Part shown: one piece after another, positions 7,089 to 15,410 of the stretch
Layout of the letters: the number at the start of each line of letters is the position of its first letter
How positions within the stretch are numbered: the first letter of the stretch is position 1
Source of the DNA: JAVVXB01 sp036651815
GTDB taxonomy: Bacteria; Bacillota; Clostridia; Christensenellales; CAG-138
NCBI GenBank assembly: GCA_036651815.1
Contig: JAVVXB010000034.1
Span: 1-33,560, forward strand
DNA: 33,560 nt
Direction: 5' to 3'
Translations under genes and position numbers: made by a program
Notes under the pieces: model-generated
Seen by the model: the letters and a program-made list of their open reading frames with translations, nothing else
What the model was told of the DNA's origin: nothing
Database searches by the model: none

Positions 7089-8165
7089 TTAGACAATTGA
7101 AAGATTCGGGATGGCGTTGAGCGAGAGATCATCCAAATGACCGGTCATCAGGCGGTAGAATCCCGCGCTACCCACCATAGCGGCATTGTCCGTACAGTAC
7201 CGGAAATCGGGACAATCGAAAATAACATCTGCCTGTGCGCACCGGGCAGCAAGAGATGCACGCAGAGCTTTGTTGGCCGATACGCCACCAGCCAGCGCCA
7301 GCCGGGGTGGACAGTTGCCCAACTTGCTTTGTTCCAATGCAGCACGGACAGCCTTTTCGGTCAGAATATCGACCACGGTTTGCTGGAAAGACGCGGCTAC
7401 ATCGGCTGGACAGAGTGTATCTCCACGCTGCTGGGCAGTGTGGAGCTTGTTGACCACGGCCGTTTTAATGCCGGAGAAACTGAAATCATAACCACTGCCT
7501 TCATTGAACGCAGAATGGAAGCGGATTGCATACGGATTGCCCTGCTGCGCCAATGCTTCGAGATGTGGACCGCCGGGATAGGGTAACCCCAGTACACGAG
7601 CAACCTTGTCGAAAGCTTCACCCGCCGCATCGTCGCGAGTACGGCCGATCAGCTGAAAACGGTCGTAGCCGTCAACCCGGATGATATGGCTGTGGCCGCC
7701 GGAAACCACAAGGCAACAAAACGGAGGCTTGAGTTCCGGATGGGTCAGGTAGTTGGCGGCAATGTGCGCGGCAATGTGGTTGACCCCCACAAATGGTAGC
7801 CCTGTCGCGAAGGCAAGTCCCTTTGCATAACTTAACCCAACCAGCAAGGCGCCCACCAAGCCTGGGCCGTTTGTTACGGCAATAGCATCTAGACGAGAGA
7901 GTGGCAAATCCGCATCGGCCAACGTGCGCATAACGACCGGACCGATCATCTCCACATGGTTGCGGGAGGCAATCTCCGGGACGACGCCGCCATAGGCAAC
8001 GTGCAACGGAATCTGCGTATGAACCACATTGCTCACCACGCAACGACCATCCAGCACGATGGCTGCCGCCGTTTCATCGCAGGAGGTTTCAATGGAGAGG
8101 ATCGTCGCGCTACCGCGCTGGATCAATTGTTGCTGCCGCGTATGAGCGGTTTCGAAATAACCCAT
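7089..8165 (-). CDS. tsaD: tRNA N6-adenosine threonylcarbamoyltransferase TsaD
   Basis: TsaD transfers the threonylcarbamoyl group from TC-AMP to A37 of ANN-reading tRNAs, working with TsaB and TsaE. Visible: the N-terminal ILSIETSCDETAAAIV, the metal-binding NHIAAHIAAN (H-x3-H), VSGGHS, the GEAFDKVARVLGL segment, and the C-terminal GGVSANKALR and CTDNAAMVGSAG. The frame is open to a TTG at 8189, but that codon lies inside a small hairpin. I prefer the ATG at 8165, giving 358 aa; no clear ribosome site decides it. The N-terminal extension before ILSIETSC is about 20 residues, a little longer than usual. It lies 54 nt after the DUF1461-like gene and is probably cotranscribed with it. Confidence 0.95.
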   Translation of the reverse strand: MGYFETAHTRQQQLIQRGSATILSIETSCDETAAAIVLDGRCVVSNVVHTQIPLHVAYGGVVPEIASRNHVEMIGPVVMRTLADADLPLSRLDAIAVTNGPGLVGALLVGLSYAKGLAFATGLPFVGVNHIAAHIAANYLTHPELKPPFCCLVVSGGHSHIIRVDGYDRFQLIGRTRDDAAGEAFDKVARVLGLPYPGGPHLEALAQQGNPYAIRFHSAFNEGSGYDFSFSGIKTAVVNKLHTAQQRGDTLCPADVAASFQQTVVDILTEKAVRAALEQSKLGNCPPRLALAGGVSANKALRASLAARCAQADVIFDCPDFRYCTDNAAMVGSAGFYRLMTGHLDDLSLNAIPNLSIV

Positions 8166-8219
8166 TCCGATATCAATTCTACCGGTCAAAAGCCGGTTTG
8201 TTCATTTATATAAGGTAGA

Positions 8220-9392
8220 TCAATCATCCAGAAAACCCGTATCGTCATTGATGTTGGTCTTTCTTTTTTTTGCTGTTGGCGCATGTGGTGCTTTTTTCTT
8301 TGTGACACTTGTTGGTCGTTCCATCCGCTCTGAATGGTGCGCAGCATCCACCTCGTGCGGGTCAGTATGGCGCGCAGGATCCACCGCTGATGCCGCTTCT
8401 GTCAGCGGTTCAAATTGTTTCATGGTGGCTCCCGTTGCTTCGGATTGGCGTTGCTGTTCTGCTAGTTGTTTGGCTCGATCCGCCTTACGCGCAGCCTTTT
8501 CCGCAGCGATGCGCTTTGCCTCCACCGCCTCCGCGTGGCGCTTTTCCCGCTCCGCACGGAGCGCTTTCTTTGCAGCAATGCGTTTTTCCTTCTCCGCTGC
8601 GGCTTTGGCTTCTGCCTTTGCCTGCAATCGGGCCAGCTTTGCTTTCTCACGTGCACGTTTTTTCTGTAAGTGCTCCGCATGCTTGCGCTGATAGCTTGGG
8701 GAGGAGATGACGAGACACAGCACCGCTAACCCGATGAGCAGTACTATGATGATTCCTGCATACAGGAAGATTTTCCCCACAATATCCGCGAACATTTGCT
8801 CCGGTAGCATGTTGATCATGCGGCTTTCGGTTGCGTCAAACAGCCAGAGATCGTTCCAAAACAGCATTTGATGAAAGAACGTCCAGAAACTAGAGAAGTC
8901 CATGGCGGCCCAGGTTCCGAGAAAACCGAAGAAGAGTAGCGCGATGAACGAACCGGATAAAAAGCCCTGCGAGATCGTCTGCGGGGCTTTGCGAAAATTG
9001 ATCACAGCGCCAAATAGAAACAGCGCGAGCATGGCCAATACGCTGAAATCACGCATATTCTTAATTTTAAGATAGATCGTGCGGACGTCCTCCATATGCA
9101 CGACCTCTTGTTCCAGCGAGAACATATTAGTTTTTTGGCCGTTGACGGTTACTTCAATGTCAATATTGTCGGCGTCACCTTCTATGAAATCAACGAGCCG
9201 CGCCATGGAACGCACGAGATCACTGTTGGACATGCCCATGGATTTGTTGGTTTCCATCTTTGTGAATTCGTTGTTAATGAAGGTTTCGTCGTTGATGATG
9301 ACCTGCAGCGAGGTAAATACGACGATAAAGATCAAAAACAGCGATGCGATGGTTGTAAACCCAACCGAAAAGAATTTCTTCATTGCAATCAT
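8220..9392 (-). CDS. TIGR01906/DUF1461-like integral membrane protein with long charged C-terminal tail
   Basis: The first 230 residues match the layout of the TIGR01906 (DUF1461) membrane family, of unknown function: an N-terminal helix (about 7-30), an extracytoplasmic loop ending in a HMEDV motif (H99-V103), then helices near 115-134 and 145-163, the FHQMLFWNDLWLFD segment (173-186), LPEQMFAD, and a last helix (about 206-230). The remaining 160 residues are unusual: a Lys/Ala/Arg/Glu-rich, probably coiled-coil stretch (about 236-320), then a hydrophilic tail. The start has AGGAG four nt before ATG, and the promoter 9410-9437 lies just upstream. It leads tsaD. Function unknown; family assignment is from memory of its motifs. 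Confidence 0.8.
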   Translation of the reverse strand: MIAMKKFFSVGFTTIASLFLIFIVVFTSLQVIINDETFINNEFTKMETNKSMGMSNSDLVRSMARLVDFIEGDADNIDIEVTVNGQKTNMFSLEQEVVHMEDVRTIYLKIKNMRDFSVLAMLALFLFGAVINFRKAPQTISQGFLSGSFIALLFFGFLGTWAAMDFSSFWTFFHQMLFWNDLWLFDATESRMINMLPEQMFADIVGKIFLYAGIIIVLLIGLAVLCLVISSPSYQRKHAEHLQKKRAREKAKLARLQAKAEAKAAAEKEKRIAAKKALRAEREKRHAEAVEAKRIAAEKAARKADRAKQLAEQQRQSEATGATMKQFEPLTEAASAVDPARHTDPHEVDAAHHSERMERPTSVTKKKAPHAPTAKKRKTNINDDTGFLDD

Positions 9393-9409
9393 TTCACTCC
9401 TGTTGGTCG

Positions 9410-9437
9410 ATTATAGCATAATTGACCTTTCTTGCAA
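9410..9437 (-). promoter_or_regulatory. Extended -10 promoter of the DUF1461-like gene and tsaD
   Basis: On the minus strand, TTGCAA (9432-9437), a 16-nt spacer and a perfect TATAAT (9410-9415), preceded by TGC as an extended -10. The predicted start is about 11 nt before the ATG at 9392. It is divergent from the degV promoter. Confidence 0.7.
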
Positions 9438-9476
9438 AGGGATTGCCGCCGGGCAGGCTCCCAAATGGGCGGGGTC

Positions 9477-9505
9477 TTGCATGAAAGAGCAAAAAAAGTT
9501 ACAAT
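9477..9505 (+). promoter_or_regulatory. Sigma-A-like promoter of the degV-walJ-rlmH unit
   Basis: TTGCAT (9477-9482), a 17-nt A-rich spacer and TACAAT (9500-9505), 39 nt before the ATG at 9545, which has its own AAGGAG ribosome site. Confidence 0.7.
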
Positions 9506-9544
9506 AGCAACTTAAAATCGTGTCAATAAAGCAAGGAGATCTGA

Positions 9545-10414
9545 ATGAGTTACCGAATTTTTACCGACGCAACCAGCGACCTTCCAAAGGAAATTGCAGC
9601 ACAATTGAACGTGACGGTGCTGCCGATGGCATTCTTGATGGAGGGCAGGGAATATCAGTATGTGCCAGGCAATTCCGAAATGCCCATTGAGATGTTTTAC
9701 CAAAAAATGCGGGACGGCGTCGCCGTAAACACAGTACAAATCAATACCTTTCAGTTTGTCGAGGCATTTACGCCCGCGCTGGAAGCGGGCGAGGATGTCA
9801 TTTATATTGGCTTTTCATCAGGACTCTCCGGTACCATCGGTTCGGCTAACGCTGCGGCTGCGGAGCTCATGGGACAATATCCAGAACGTAGGATTGCCTG
9901 CATCGACAGCCTTTGCGCTTCTCTTGGCGAAGGGTTACTCGTCACCTATGCCGCCCGTCAGCACAGTAAGCTGTCTTTTGACGAGATGGTGAACTGGTGC
10001 GAAAACAACAAGCGGAATGCGGTTCACTGGTTTACCGTGAATGATCTGGTCTACCTGAAGCGCGGTGGACGCGTTTCAGGTGCAACGGCAGCCATGGCCA
10101 CCGTGCTGCAGATTAAACCCGTCATGCATGTGGATGACGAAGGCAATCTTGTTGCCGTCAGTAAGGTGCAGGGACGCAAAAAATCGCTGCGTGCATTGAT
10201 AGACAACATGAAGGCAACAGTGGACCTCGATATGACCGACATCGTCTATGTAGGCAACTGCGACTGCCTGGAGGATGCCAACAGCGTGGCGGACTGGGTG
10301 CGGGAAAATTTTCCATCCATTAAAGAACTGTTGGTTTCTACGATCGGCACCTCCATCGGCGCACATGCCGGGCCTGGTACGGTCGCACTATTCTTCTTTG
10401 GTAGCCCGCGATAA
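9545..10414 (+). CDS. DegV family fatty-acid-binding protein
   Basis: DegV proteins bind a fatty acid and, in Firmicutes, act as FakB subunits that present it to the kinase FakA for entry into phospholipid synthesis. The length of 289 aa is normal. Visible: the start FRIFTDATSDLP-like segment (here YRIFTDATSDLPKE, 3-16), the ligand-binding loop IGFSSGLSGTIGSANAAA (about 87-104), DSLCASLGEG (about 120-129), NDLVYLKRGGRVSG (about 165-178) and the C-terminal IGTSIGAHAGPGTVALFF. Which fatty acid it binds, and whether its kinase partner is elsewhere, cannot be told from the window. AAGGAG upstream supports the ATG. Confidence 0.93.
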   Translation: MSYRIFTDATSDLPKEIAAQLNVTVLPMAFLMEGREYQYVPGNSEMPIEMFYQKMRDGVAVNTVQINTFQFVEAFTPALEAGEDVIYIGFSSGLSGTIGSANAAAAELMGQYPERRIACIDSLCASLGEGLLVTYAARQHSKLSFDEMVNWCENNKRNAVHWFTVNDLVYLKRGGRVSGATAAMATVLQIKPVMHVDDEGNLVAVSKVQGRKKSLRALIDNMKATVDLDMTDIVYVGNCDCLEDANSVADWVRENFPSIKELLVSTIGTSIGAHAGPGTVALFFFGSPR

Positions 10415-10492
10415 GTTGGTGCTCCGGCTGCGAGGCGGGATGTTTGGGCGGCGCGGTGCGTAATCAAAGATGACCAACGGAAAGGAGCCTGT

Positions 10493-11284
10493 ATGTCCAT
10501 GACATTTTCCCCGCTGTGCAGCGGTTCCTCCGGCAATGCCGCTTATCTAGAGGCAGGTGGTGTGCAACTACTCATCGATGCGGGCGGTACGGGCAAACAC
10601 ATCATCGAGCTGCTGCACGAAATTGACATTCATGCGCATTCGATCGATGCGATCCTTGTCACCCACGAACATAGCGACCATATCTGCGGGGTTGGCGTGC
10701 TGTCCAGAAAACTGGATATTCCGGTCTACGCCGATGCGGAATGTTTTGAAAAAATGCTTCCAATTATTGGGAAAATTTCCGCACGGAACCTGCGTGTGTT
10801 CGAACCGGATCATGAGTTTTATATCAAGACGCTGCGGGTGCTTCCCTTTTCGACCCCACACGACTGCGCACACCCGGTTGGATATGCGTTCATGTCCGGC
10901 GGGAAGAAAGTTTCCGTGATGACGGATGTCGGGCATGTCACCAAAGCCATGCTGGACGCGGTGGAAAACAGTGATCTGTTGCTCATTGAAGCGAATCATG
11001 ATGTGGATATGCTTCGGGCGGGCAGCTATCCGTATCCATTGAAGCAACGCATTCTGGGTGGTAACGGTCACTTGTGCAACGAGGACTCCGGTTTGGCACT
11101 GGTAAAACTACACGCAATGGGGGTTAAAAATGCAATTCTTGGCCATTTGAGCAATGAAAACAACACGCCTGAGCTGGCGCTAGTCACCGTGAAGACGGTG
11201 TTGGAGGAGGCGGGCATTTTAAATGATATGTTCATCACCGTTGCGAATCGTCTTCATCCGACGGGGGTATTTGAAATCGCATGA
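10493..11284 (+). CDS. WalJ/YycJ-like metallo-beta-lactamase-fold hydrolase
   Basis: A 263-aa metallo-hydrolase with the family start FSPLCSGSSGNAAYL and the metal-binding signature THEHSDH (about 57-63), followed by an Asp in SVMTDVGHVT and a late His in ILGHLSNENNTPE. WalJ (YycJ) is a nuclease-type MBL protein which, in several Firmicutes, sits in the walRK operon; here it is instead next to rlmH, also a common neighbour in the walRK region. AAGGAG precedes the ATG. Its stop overlaps the rlmH start by 4 nt (ATGA), so the two are translationally coupled. The substrate is inferred only from the family. Confidence 0.88.
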   Translation: MSMTFSPLCSGSSGNAAYLEAGGVQLLIDAGGTGKHIIELLHEIDIHAHSIDAILVTHEHSDHICGVGVLSRKLDIPVYADAECFEKMLPIIGKISARNLRVFEPDHEFYIKTLRVLPFSTPHDCAHPVGYAFMSGGKKVSVMTDVGHVTKAMLDAVENSDLLLIEANHDVDMLRAGSYPYPLKQRILGGNGHLCNEDSGLALVKLHAMGVKNAILGHLSNENNTPELALVTVKTVLEEAGILNDMFITVANRLHPTGVFEIA

Positions 11285-11760
11285 ACATTAAGATTGTCTG
11301 TGTTGGAAAACTAAAGGATCGTTTTTACCTGGATGCCTCAGAGGAATATGCAAAACGGCTCTCACGCTTTGTATCGCTGACTATCGCGGAGGTTGCCGAT
11401 GAAAAAACGCCGGATACCCTGTCGCCAGCGGAGGAACAGATGGTAATGGAGAAGGAAGGGGAGCGGTTGCTGACCCGCATCAAGGATGGCGAGCATGTCG
11501 TTGCCCTCTGCGTAGGCGGTAGCCGTACCACGTCAGCGTGTTTCGCCGCTCATCTGGAAGCGCTTGCAGACAGCGGGAAAAACGCCGTTACTTTTGCCAT
11601 CGGTGGATCACTGGGTCTGTCAAAAAGCGTGCTTGCCCGCGCAAACGAGCGCATGTCCCTGTCCGATATGACCCTGCCGCACCGTTTATGCCGGATATTT
11701 CTGCTTGAGCAGATTTATCGTGCTTGCAAGATCAATGCCCACGAAACCTATCATAAATAA
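11281..11760 (+). CDS. rlmH: 23S rRNA (pseudouridine1915-N3)-methyltransferase RlmH
   Basis: RlmH is a SPOUT-class enzyme that methylates pseudouridine 1915 in helix 69 of 23S rRNA. The length of 159 aa is standard. Visible: the N-terminal MNIKIVCVGKLKDRFY, the VALCVGG strand, the knot-forming FAIGGSLGLSKSVLA (about 105-119) and the highly conserved C-terminus LSDMTLPHRLCRIFLLEQIYRA split across 127-148, ending HETYHK. It overlaps the upstream hydrolase by 4 nt and closes the degV-walJ-rlmH unit. No clear terminator follows. Confidence 0.97.
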   Translation: MNIKIVCVGKLKDRFYLDASEEYAKRLSRFVSLTIAEVADEKTPDTLSPAEEQMVMEKEGERLLTRIKDGEHVVALCVGGSRTTSACFAAHLEALADSGKNAVTFAIGGSLGLSKSVLARANERMSLSDMTLPHRLCRIFLLEQIYRACKINAHETYHK

Positions 11761-12351
11761 CATGCGCGTGTCCAACCGATGCGGCCGGGCAAGTAATGCT
11801 GCTCATTAAGATTTGAGTCTGCGCGTGGATTTTCTGCGCCACCAGAGACAACTAAACGCATAGTGCTGTAAGGTTAAGGCTCAAATGGGTGCAGCAAGTC
11901 GGTTCCGGTAAAATGGTCAGGCGCATAGTGTTGCGGCTACGTAAACAGCCATCAACCTGTTTTAAAAGGCCTCCAGAATGGTTAGTGGGCGCATCCCTTA
12001 ACCAAATCGTTCCGGCGTCGATGGCTTGTGCGCCGAATGCGACGCTAATTCGGACAGCTTCGTTGCATATTTTGATGGTTCTGCAGCTTCCAGCACAGGC
12101 AAACATGGAGATTTTCCATCGAAAAACATACTTTTTGATGTACTGTCTGCCGCGCGAGCAGTCGTTTTTTAGGGAAAATTGGTGGGCGAACCCATCGCTT
12201 AACCGCATGAGCGTGTTTGACAAAACCTGCGTTAAAATGATAGACTAAAAACGTTTATAAACATGAGACAGCGTTGCTTTCAAAACGGTTTTTGCCGGTT
12301 TTATCGGTCGGCCGTGGATATCCGAATCGCTAAAAACAAAGGAGATTTTGC
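11761..12351. other. Long intergenic region before the polysaccharide cluster
   Basis: About 590 nt without a gene I can support. Open frames of about 120 codons exist on both strands (11852-12223 minus, 11889-12248 plus) but have no ribosome site or recognisable motif and overlap each other. A small hairpin CCGAAT/ATTCGG lies at 12033-12053, and a near-repeat CGCATAGTG(C/T)TG occurs near 11858 and 11921. The last 130 nt carry the promoter at 12217-12246 and the ribosome site of the first glycosyltransferase. The rest could be a leader, decayed gene or regulatory RNA; I see nothing decisive. Confidence 0.5.
12217..12246 (+). promoter_or_regulatory. Sigma-A-like promoter of the glycan operon
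   Basis: A consensus TTGACA (12217-12222), an 18-nt spacer and TAGACT (12241-12246). It lies about 105 nt upstream of the first glycosyltransferase start and is the only good promoter I see ahead of the 12-kb gene run. Confidence 0.55.
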
Positions 12352-13215
12352 ATGGTGGATCTCACCGCAATCATACTCACACAAAATGAGCAAACCAACA
12401 TTGAGGCCTGCATTCGCTCCATCGAAGGCTTTGCTTCCCGTGTGGTCGTTGTGGATAGTGGTAGCACGGACAATACCGCTACGCTTGCCAAAGCTTTGGG
12501 TGCGGATGTGATCCAGCATGAATTTACCTATTACGCTGCTCAGTTTAACTGGGGTATTGACAACATGGACATTCGCACCCGATGGATTCTCAGGCTGGAT
12601 GCGGACGAACGGTTTACCCCGGCGGTTTGCGCCCGTTGTGAAACATTGTTGCAGCAGCACGAGAACGACGATATCAACGGCATTGTGATGGAGTCGGATT
12701 TTTATTTTCTGGGTCGGCTGATGAAGCACGGCGGCTCCAAAAAACGCAAGATCATGGTGTTTCGGTCAGGCTTTGGGCGCATTGAGGACCGCAAGCGGGA
12801 TGCGCATACCATTCTGAACGATGGCAGAGCCATTGCCATTCAAGAGCGTTTTCTGCACTACGATTTCAAGGATTTAACCAGCTATATTAACCGCTACAAT
12901 TGGTATTCCATTCGAGAATTGCAAGATTATGAGGCCTACAAAAATGGTGCGGTCTTTGATGCCAATACCGATGAACAGCTTCGCCGTCATCGACGGAAAA
13001 AATTTACGATCTACTATCGTGCGCCGATGTTCCTGCGTGCATGGCTCTGGTTTGTATACCAATATTATTTTCGCCTTGGCTTTTTGGACGGACGCGAGGG
13101 GTATTTGTACTGTTTCTTTGAGAATTACTGGTACCGTTTCCTGGTAGACGCAAAAATTTATGAGCAACAGAAGACAGGACACGCGCCCGAGGAGCTTCGG
13201 GCGCTCAAGGGATGA
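12352..13215 (+). CDS. GT2 family glycosyltransferase (WaaE/KdtX-like)
   Basis: A 287-aa cytoplasmic GT-A glycosyltransferase. The N-terminus LTAIILTQNEQTNIEACI, VVVDSGSTDNT (about 29-39) and the metal-binding LDADERFTP (about 82-90) are typical of the WaaE/KdtX branch of family 2. Several aromatic- and Arg-rich stretches in the C-terminal third (about 180-270) may form an amphipathic membrane-association region. It is the first gene of the cluster, with a good ribosome site (AAAGGAG), and its stop overlaps the next start (ATGA). The sugar donor and acceptor cannot be told. Confidence 0.9.
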   Translation: MVDLTAIILTQNEQTNIEACIRSIEGFASRVVVVDSGSTDNTATLAKALGADVIQHEFTYYAAQFNWGIDNMDIRTRWILRLDADERFTPAVCARCETLLQQHENDDINGIVMESDFYFLGRLMKHGGSKKRKIMVFRSGFGRIEDRKRDAHTILNDGRAIAIQERFLHYDFKDLTSYINRYNWYSIRELQDYEAYKNGAVFDANTDEQLRRHRRKKFTIYYRAPMFLRAWLWFVYQYYFRLGFLDGREGYLYCFFENYWYRFLVDAKIYEQQKTGHAPEELRALKG

Positions 13216-15410
13216 CGCCTATGCAAACCGACCGACCGCTCCGGTTGCTCATCATCCAAACGGTACCCTTTACCAGCAACGGGATTACTTCGTTTGTAAT
13301 GAACTATTGCCGGCAGATTGATCCTGCGCGGATTACGGTGGATATCGTGCTGCCGAACGCGCCTGCGGAACGTGTGCAGCAGGAGATTGCGGACAACGGC
13401 GGGCAGATATTTGTGTTGCCTCAGCGCAACCACAATCCGCTTGCTTATTCCGCCGCGTTGCAAGCGATCGTTCGAAACAACGGCTATGATATCGTGCATG
13501 CTCACGGCAACAGCGCCACGCTCTATGTGGAGATGCGTGCGGCAAAGCGTGGCGGGGCAAAGGTGCGTATTTCTCATAGTCATAACACCACCTGCAAGCA
13601 GAAACGAATCGATCAACTGCTGCGGCCGTTTTTTTACAGGAGCTTTACCCATGCGCTTGCCTGCGGACAGGCGGCAGGGGACTGGTTGTATCCAAACCGT
13701 CCGTTTACCGTGATCAACAACGCCATTGACACCAAGGCGTTTTCCTTTAATCCTGCTGCGCGGGCAAGGATTCGTCGGGAAGCTGGCTGGCAGGATGCGC
13801 TTGTGCTTTGCCATGTTGGGACGTTCAACAAACAAAAAAATCATGCCTGCCTCATCGATATATTCACAGAGATCCACAGGCGCCACCACGCAGCGCGGCT
13901 GATGCTCATCGGTGAAGGACCGCTGAAAAACGCCATTGAGCGCATGGTCGATCAGCGCGGCCTTGGTGACAGTGTCTGGTTTGTGGGCAAAATTGAGCAT
14001 TCTGCCGCGTATTTGTCCGCGGCGGACGCGTTTTTGCTACCGTCGCTGTTTGAAGGGCTACCCTTCACGCTGCTGGAAGCACAATGCGCCGGACTGCCCT
14101 GCTATGTTTCCGATCGGATCACAAAAGATGCGTTTTTGACGGATACCATTACCCCCCTGCCGCTTGCCGATGCACCCGATTGCTGGGCGCAGGCGGTGCT
14201 GTCTGCGGGGGTCTGCACTGACCGTGACCGGACTGCGGCGTCCGAACAGGGCGCGGCGGCCCTCGGCAATGCCGGCTGTGACATTGTGAAGAACGCGGAA
14301 TTTCTCATGTCCTTTTACGAAAACAGTGTGCGGCTGAAAACGCTCTTTCTGGTCACTCATAAAATGAGTGGCGGTGGGTGCGAGCGGGTCATTGCGCAAT
14401 TGCTCAACCGCTTTTCGCAGCAGGGGATTGCCTGTACGTTGATAACCGAATGTGATGTGCCATCGTTCTATGTGCTGGATAAACGCATCCGCCAGATTCC
14501 GCTGCTGGCTTCGGCTGGCATGCGTGCTGGTGACGTACCAAAGGTGTATGGGAAACTGCGCAGTCTTGTCAAAACCGAACGGCCGGATCTGATATTGGCT
14601 ATGCCGGAGAAGGTCAATGTCTGGACGGTACTGTGTCTGCGGGGTACGGGCGTACCGGTGGTGGTGAGCGAGCGCAATGATCCACGCCGTCATCCGGAAA
14701 ACCGAATCAAGCGCGCGCTGCGCACATTAATCTATCCCTTTGCTGACGGCTTCGTTTTTCAAACGCAGCAGGCGGCGGACTGCTTCTCCCGTAAAATCCG
14801 TGCCCGCGGCGTGGTGCTGCCCAATCCGTTGGATACATCCGCGCTGCCATCACCGACGATCGATCATCGAAAAACGACCGTAGTCTCTGCGGGAAGACTG
14901 CATGCGCAGAAAAACTTTCCGCTTTTGATCGCCGCGTTTACTGCATTTTATAAAACCCATCCGTCCTGGCGGCTAATCGTGTATGGAGAAGGCAATGAGC
15001 GGGACACGCTGGAGCGGATGATTTCCACGCTACCGAAGGATGCGGTCACCTTGCCGGGGCAGGTATCGGAATTGCCAACAAAGATTGCCGATTGCGGCGT
15101 GTTTGTGCTAACCTCCGATTATGAAGGAATGCCAAACGTTCTGATTGAAGCCATGGCGATGGGCTGTGCCTGTGTGGCAACCGACTGTCCGGTAGGGGGC
15201 TGTGCCGCACTGATTCGGGATGGTGAAAACGGCTTGCTTGTGCCGATCGGGGATGAAGTCGGACTGACAAACGCACTCTGCAAAATTGCAGATAACGCGA
15301 CGCTGGCCCATACGTTGGGCGAAAATGCGATCAAGGTGCGGGACACGCTGGATGAACGCATCATTGTGGAGAAATGGAGGCAATATCTTGACAGAATCGC
15401 TGCAAAATAA
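13212..15410 (+). CDS. Tandem GT4-GT4 glycosyltransferase fusion
   Basis: One 732-aa reading frame holds two complete GT-B, family-4 glycosyltransferases. Domain 1 (about 1-365) starts LRLLIIQTVPFTSNGITSFV and has the donor-site motif SLFEGLPFTLLEAQCAG (E-x7-E near 281-289). Domain 2 (about 372-732) restarts with KTLFLVTHKMSGGGCERVI and has DYEGMPNVLIEAMAMG (E-x7-E near 638-646). Both catalytic motifs are intact, so both halves could be active and add two successive sugars. The junction, near base 14330, shows no stop or obvious frameshift. The ATG at 13212 overlaps the previous stop; an in-frame ATG at 13221 is an alternative start. It overlaps the next gene by 23 nt. Confidence 0.9.
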   Translation: MTPMQTDRPLRLLIIQTVPFTSNGITSFVMNYCRQIDPARITVDIVLPNAPAERVQQEIADNGGQIFVLPQRNHNPLAYSAALQAIVRNNGYDIVHAHGNSATLYVEMRAAKRGGAKVRISHSHNTTCKQKRIDQLLRPFFYRSFTHALACGQAAGDWLYPNRPFTVINNAIDTKAFSFNPAARARIRREAGWQDALVLCHVGTFNKQKNHACLIDIFTEIHRRHHAARLMLIGEGPLKNAIERMVDQRGLGDSVWFVGKIEHSAAYLSAADAFLLPSLFEGLPFTLLEAQCAGLPCYVSDRITKDAFLTDTITPLPLADAPDCWAQAVLSAGVCTDRDRTAASEQGAAALGNAGCDIVKNAEFLMSFYENSVRLKTLFLVTHKMSGGGCERVIAQLLNRFSQQGIACTLITECDVPSFYVLDKRIRQIPLLASAGMRAGDVPKVYGKLRSLVKTERPDLILAMPEKVNVWTVLCLRGTGVPVVVSERNDPRRHPENRIKRALRTLIYPFADGFVFQTQQAADCFSRKIRARGVVLPNPLDTSALPSPTIDHRKTTVVSAGRLHAQKNFPLLIAAFTAFYKTHPSWRLIVYGEGNERDTLERMISTLPKDAVTLPGQVSELPTKIADCGVFVLTSDYEGMPNVLIEAMAMGCACVATDCPVGGCAALIRDGENGLLVPIGDEVGLTNALCKIADNATLAHTLGENAIKVRDTLDERIIVEKWRQYLDRIAAK

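Noticed and set aside
8166..8189. TTG start for tsaD at 8189
   Set aside because: The codon lies within a small hairpin (ACCGG/CCGGT) and adds residues not seen in the family; ATG 8165 preferred.
11852..12248. Overlapping 120-codon frames on both strands
   Set aside because: No ribosome site, no motif, and the two overlap each other; neither can be supported as a gene.
15286..15387. Longer N-terminus for the polymerase-TupA fusion
   Set aside because: The extra residues are read out of frame from the GT4 gene end. TTG at 15388 has an ideal ribosome site.
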